Shown piece by piece: positions 5,101 through 6,572 of a DNA stretch of 6,572 bases. The notes beneath the pieces were generated by a model that was given only the letters and a program-made list of their open reading frames with translations, was not told the DNA's origin and searched no databases. Made by a program: the position numbers and the translations under genes. The stretch's first letter is position 1. Each line of letters opens with the position of its first letter. Source of the DNA: JAHFUI01 sp041485905 (GTDB taxonomy: Bacteria > Acidobacteriota > Vicinamibacteria > Vicinamibacterales > CAVVIG01); assembly GCA_041485905.1 (NCBI GenBank), contig JBGPKK010000235.1:1-6572 (forward strand). Reading direction: 5' to 3'.

Positions 5101-6461
5101 TATTCGTATCGAAGCGCTTCGATCGGATCCAGCCTCGACGCCTTGATTGCAGGCAGCAACCCGCTGATCAATCCGACAACCATCAGGATCGTGGAGCAGA
5201 CGGCGACGAGCTGGACCGAGAGGACCAGATGAATGTCGCTCAGCCGGCTCGTATCGTCGAGCAGCTCGGCGAGGAACGGGCGCGGGCTGAGCAGCCACAC
5301 CAGTCCGTAAGACAGCACGATACCGATCGTGCCGCCCACGAACGTCGTCGCCAGCCCTTCGAGCAGGAACTGCAGGAGGATGTCGCGGCGCCGCGCGCCC
5401 AAAGAGAGCCGGACGCCGATTTCGCGGGTGCGCTCCTGGACGTTGACGAACATGATGTTCATGATCCCGACGCCGCCGATCGCGAGCGTCACGACCCCAA
5501 TAAACGTCAGCACGATCTTGAGTCCGCCGACGATGCCGTTGGTAATCTCGTTGGTCTTGTCGGATCCGAACATGTTGACGGCGCGCTCGTCGATCGCGTT
5601 GTAGCGATAGCGATTGGCCAGAAATTCGCGGACCTGCTTGGTGGCTTTCTGCTCGAGCGACGGCGACACGGCCTGCCAGACGAACGTGCCCACGTATCGG
5701 TTGTCCCACAGCCCGCCCATCGTCGTCCACGGGATGAAAATGCAGTACTTGTCGGGCCGGTTGTAATTCGACAGCTGGACTTTCTCTTCCATGACGCCGA
5801 CGATCTCGAAGGGCTGTCCGGCGATCCGAATCGTCTCGCCGACCGGCGGCACCGCACCAAACAGCTTGCGTTGAACCTCGCTGCCGATGAACGCGACGCG
5901 GCGGCGCAGTCGGACGTCGCTTTCATCGAGGAACCGGCCTCCGGGCTGCGGCGTCTCGCTGCGCATGCTCCCGTAACTCGCCGCCACACCTCGGATCAGA
6001 TGATTCGACTGCTTGTTTCCGTACACGGTCGGAAAATCACGCATGAACTCTGGACTGATATTCTTGACGAGCGGCAGTTCGCCCATCGCGAGCACATCGT
6101 CGACCGTGACCCGCACGCGCTTGCCTGCCCGCTCGCCGCCCGCCTGGAGACTGGTTTGGCCCGGAAACGCGACCACCGTTCCGTCTGAAAACGCCCCGCG
6201 AAATCCGACGTCGAGCGCCGAGCGGAATCCGTTGCCGTAGGCGAGCAGCATGACGACGGCGACGATGCCCCAGGAGATGCCGAGCATCGACAGGGCGGCA
6301 CGGAACAGGTGGTGGTACAAGCCGTAGAACGCCTCGCGAACAATCTCGCCGACGCGCGACAGCCATGCGAGCCGCCGGGCAGCGGTCCTGCGCGCAACCG
6401 GAGCCGGGAGGTCGCCTTCGGCCGACGTCGCGCTGAAGCCGGACGTGACGGTGACGCTCAT
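5100..6461 (-). CDS. MacB/FtsX-like ABC transporter permease
   Basis: The 453-residue membrane protein has the MacB periplasmic-core plus FtsX layout. One membrane helix lies at about 56-76 (LSMLGISWGIVAVVMLLA), followed by a periplasmic domain of about 230 residues (80-310) and three more helices at about 312-336, 368-392 and 412-438. The cytoplasmic loop between helices 2 and 3 carries ERTREIGVRLSLGARRRDI, the coupling segment that contacts the ATPase. The C-terminus has the family ending LPAIKASRLDPIEALRYE. Such permeases work with a separate LolD/MacB-type ATPase and often a periplasmic adaptor to move lipoproteins, peptides or drugs, or to transmit force. No ATPase domain is fused and none is in the window. 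The first 35 residues before RVGEIVREAF are longer than usual and low in complexity. The start follows the upstream permease stop by one base (TGA-G-ATG), so translation is probably coupled. Substrate unknown. Confidence 0.93.
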   Translation of the reverse strand: MSVTVTSGFSATSAEGDLPAPVARRTAARRLAWLSRVGEIVREAFYGLYHHLFRAALSMLGISWGIVAVVMLLAYGNGFRSALDVGFRGAFSDGTVVAFPGQTSLQAGGERAGKRVRVTVDDVLAMGELPLVKNISPEFMRDFPTVYGNKQSNHLIRGVAASYGSMRSETPQPGGRFLDESDVRLRRRVAFIGSEVQRKLFGAVPPVGETIRIAGQPFEIVGVMEEKVQLSNYNRPDKYCIFIPWTTMGGLWDNRYVGTFVWQAVSPSLEQKATKQVREFLANRYRYNAIDERAVNMFGSDKTNEITNGIVGGLKIVLTFIGVVTLAIGGVGIMNIMFVNVQERTREIGVRLSLGARRRDILLQFLLEGLATTFVGGTIGIVLSYGLVWLLSPRPFLAELLDDTSRLSDIHLVLSVQLVAVCSTILMVVGLISGLLPAIKASRLDPIEALRYE

Positions 6462-6462
6462 C

Positions 6463-6572
6463 TCACATCTCGAAACGCAGCGCCTCGACGGGAGGCAGCT
6501 GCGCCGCCCGACGCGCCGGGTACGTCGCCGTCGCGATCCCGATCGCGACGAGAGTCGCCAGCGAGAACACGC
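6463..6572 (-). CDS. FtsX-like ABC transporter permease, C-terminal end (gene runs off the right edge)
   Basis: Only the last 36 codons and the stop are inside the window. They give a hydrophobic helix (VFSLATLVAIGIATATY) followed by PARRAAQLPPVEALRFEM. This is the usual end of an FtsX/MacB permease, with the P-A-x-x-A-A-x-x-x-P-x-E-A-L-R signature. One base separates its stop from the start of the next permease gene, so the two form an operon and probably a heterodimeric or paralogous permease pair. The remainder of the protein, and any ATPase or adaptor gene further upstream, is not visible. Confidence 0.88.
   Translation of the reverse strand, partial: VFSLATLVAIGIATATYPARRAAQLPPVEALRFEM

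Noticed and set aside
4687..5730. Leftward open frame of 347 codons across the hydrolase and permease ends
   Set aside because: It overlaps two solid genes in the wrong frame and has an Arg-rich composition without motifs.
5034..6188. Long rightward open frame of 384 codons opposite the permease gene
   Set aside because: It lies antisense to a clear MacB/FtsX permease. Its product is rich in Arg, Asp, His and Gln with no recognisable domain, which is typical of open antisense frames in GC-rich DNA.
1..6572. CRISPR arrays, tRNA genes, transposases or terminal inverted repeats
   Set aside because: No regularly spaced repeats, cloverleaf-like sequence or transposase/integrase frame was seen on either strand.

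Overview
The window looks like a fragment of a GC-rich bacterial chromosome, probably from a soil or sediment Acidobacteriota-like lineage. That assignment is an inference from the high G+C, the tandem MacB/FtsX-type permeases, the periplasmic alpha/beta hydrolase and the ygfZ homologue; nothing in the window fixes the taxon. Six coding regions are supported, two of them cut by the window ends. No tRNA, rRNA, CRISPR array or insertion sequence is visible.

Left part (1-558): the first 102 codons of a type I restriction-modification methyltransferase subunit (hsdM) run leftwards out of the window. A 252-base gene-free stretch separates it from the next gene. This stretch holds a good rightward promoter candidate with a perfect TATAAT box.

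Accessory pair (559-2372): two rightward genes overlap by 4 bases (ATGA) and so form one transcription unit. The first encodes a PurD-family ATP-grasp ligase with an archaeal-style sequence. Its ATP-grasp core is intact, but its N-terminal domain is shortened and has lost the two usual PurD signatures (GREHA and PGNAGT). The second encodes a 150-residue protein of unknown family whose predicted order of strands and helices resembles a TIR or nucleoside-deoxyribosyltransferase-like fold. The pair is clearly lower in G+C than the genes to its right and sits beside a restriction-modification locus. It is the best candidate here for an undescribed system, possibly nucleotide-based defence or signalling, but function cannot be proved from sequence.

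Right part (2400-6572): ordinary chromosomal genes. A leftward ygfZ-type folate-binding protein gene starts 17 bases from a divergent gene for a secreted alpha/beta hydrolase. The hydrolase gene converges with a leftward pair of MacB/FtsX-like ABC transporter permease genes, and a perfect GC-rich hairpin lies between them. The permease genes are separated by one base; the upstream one is only partly inside the window.
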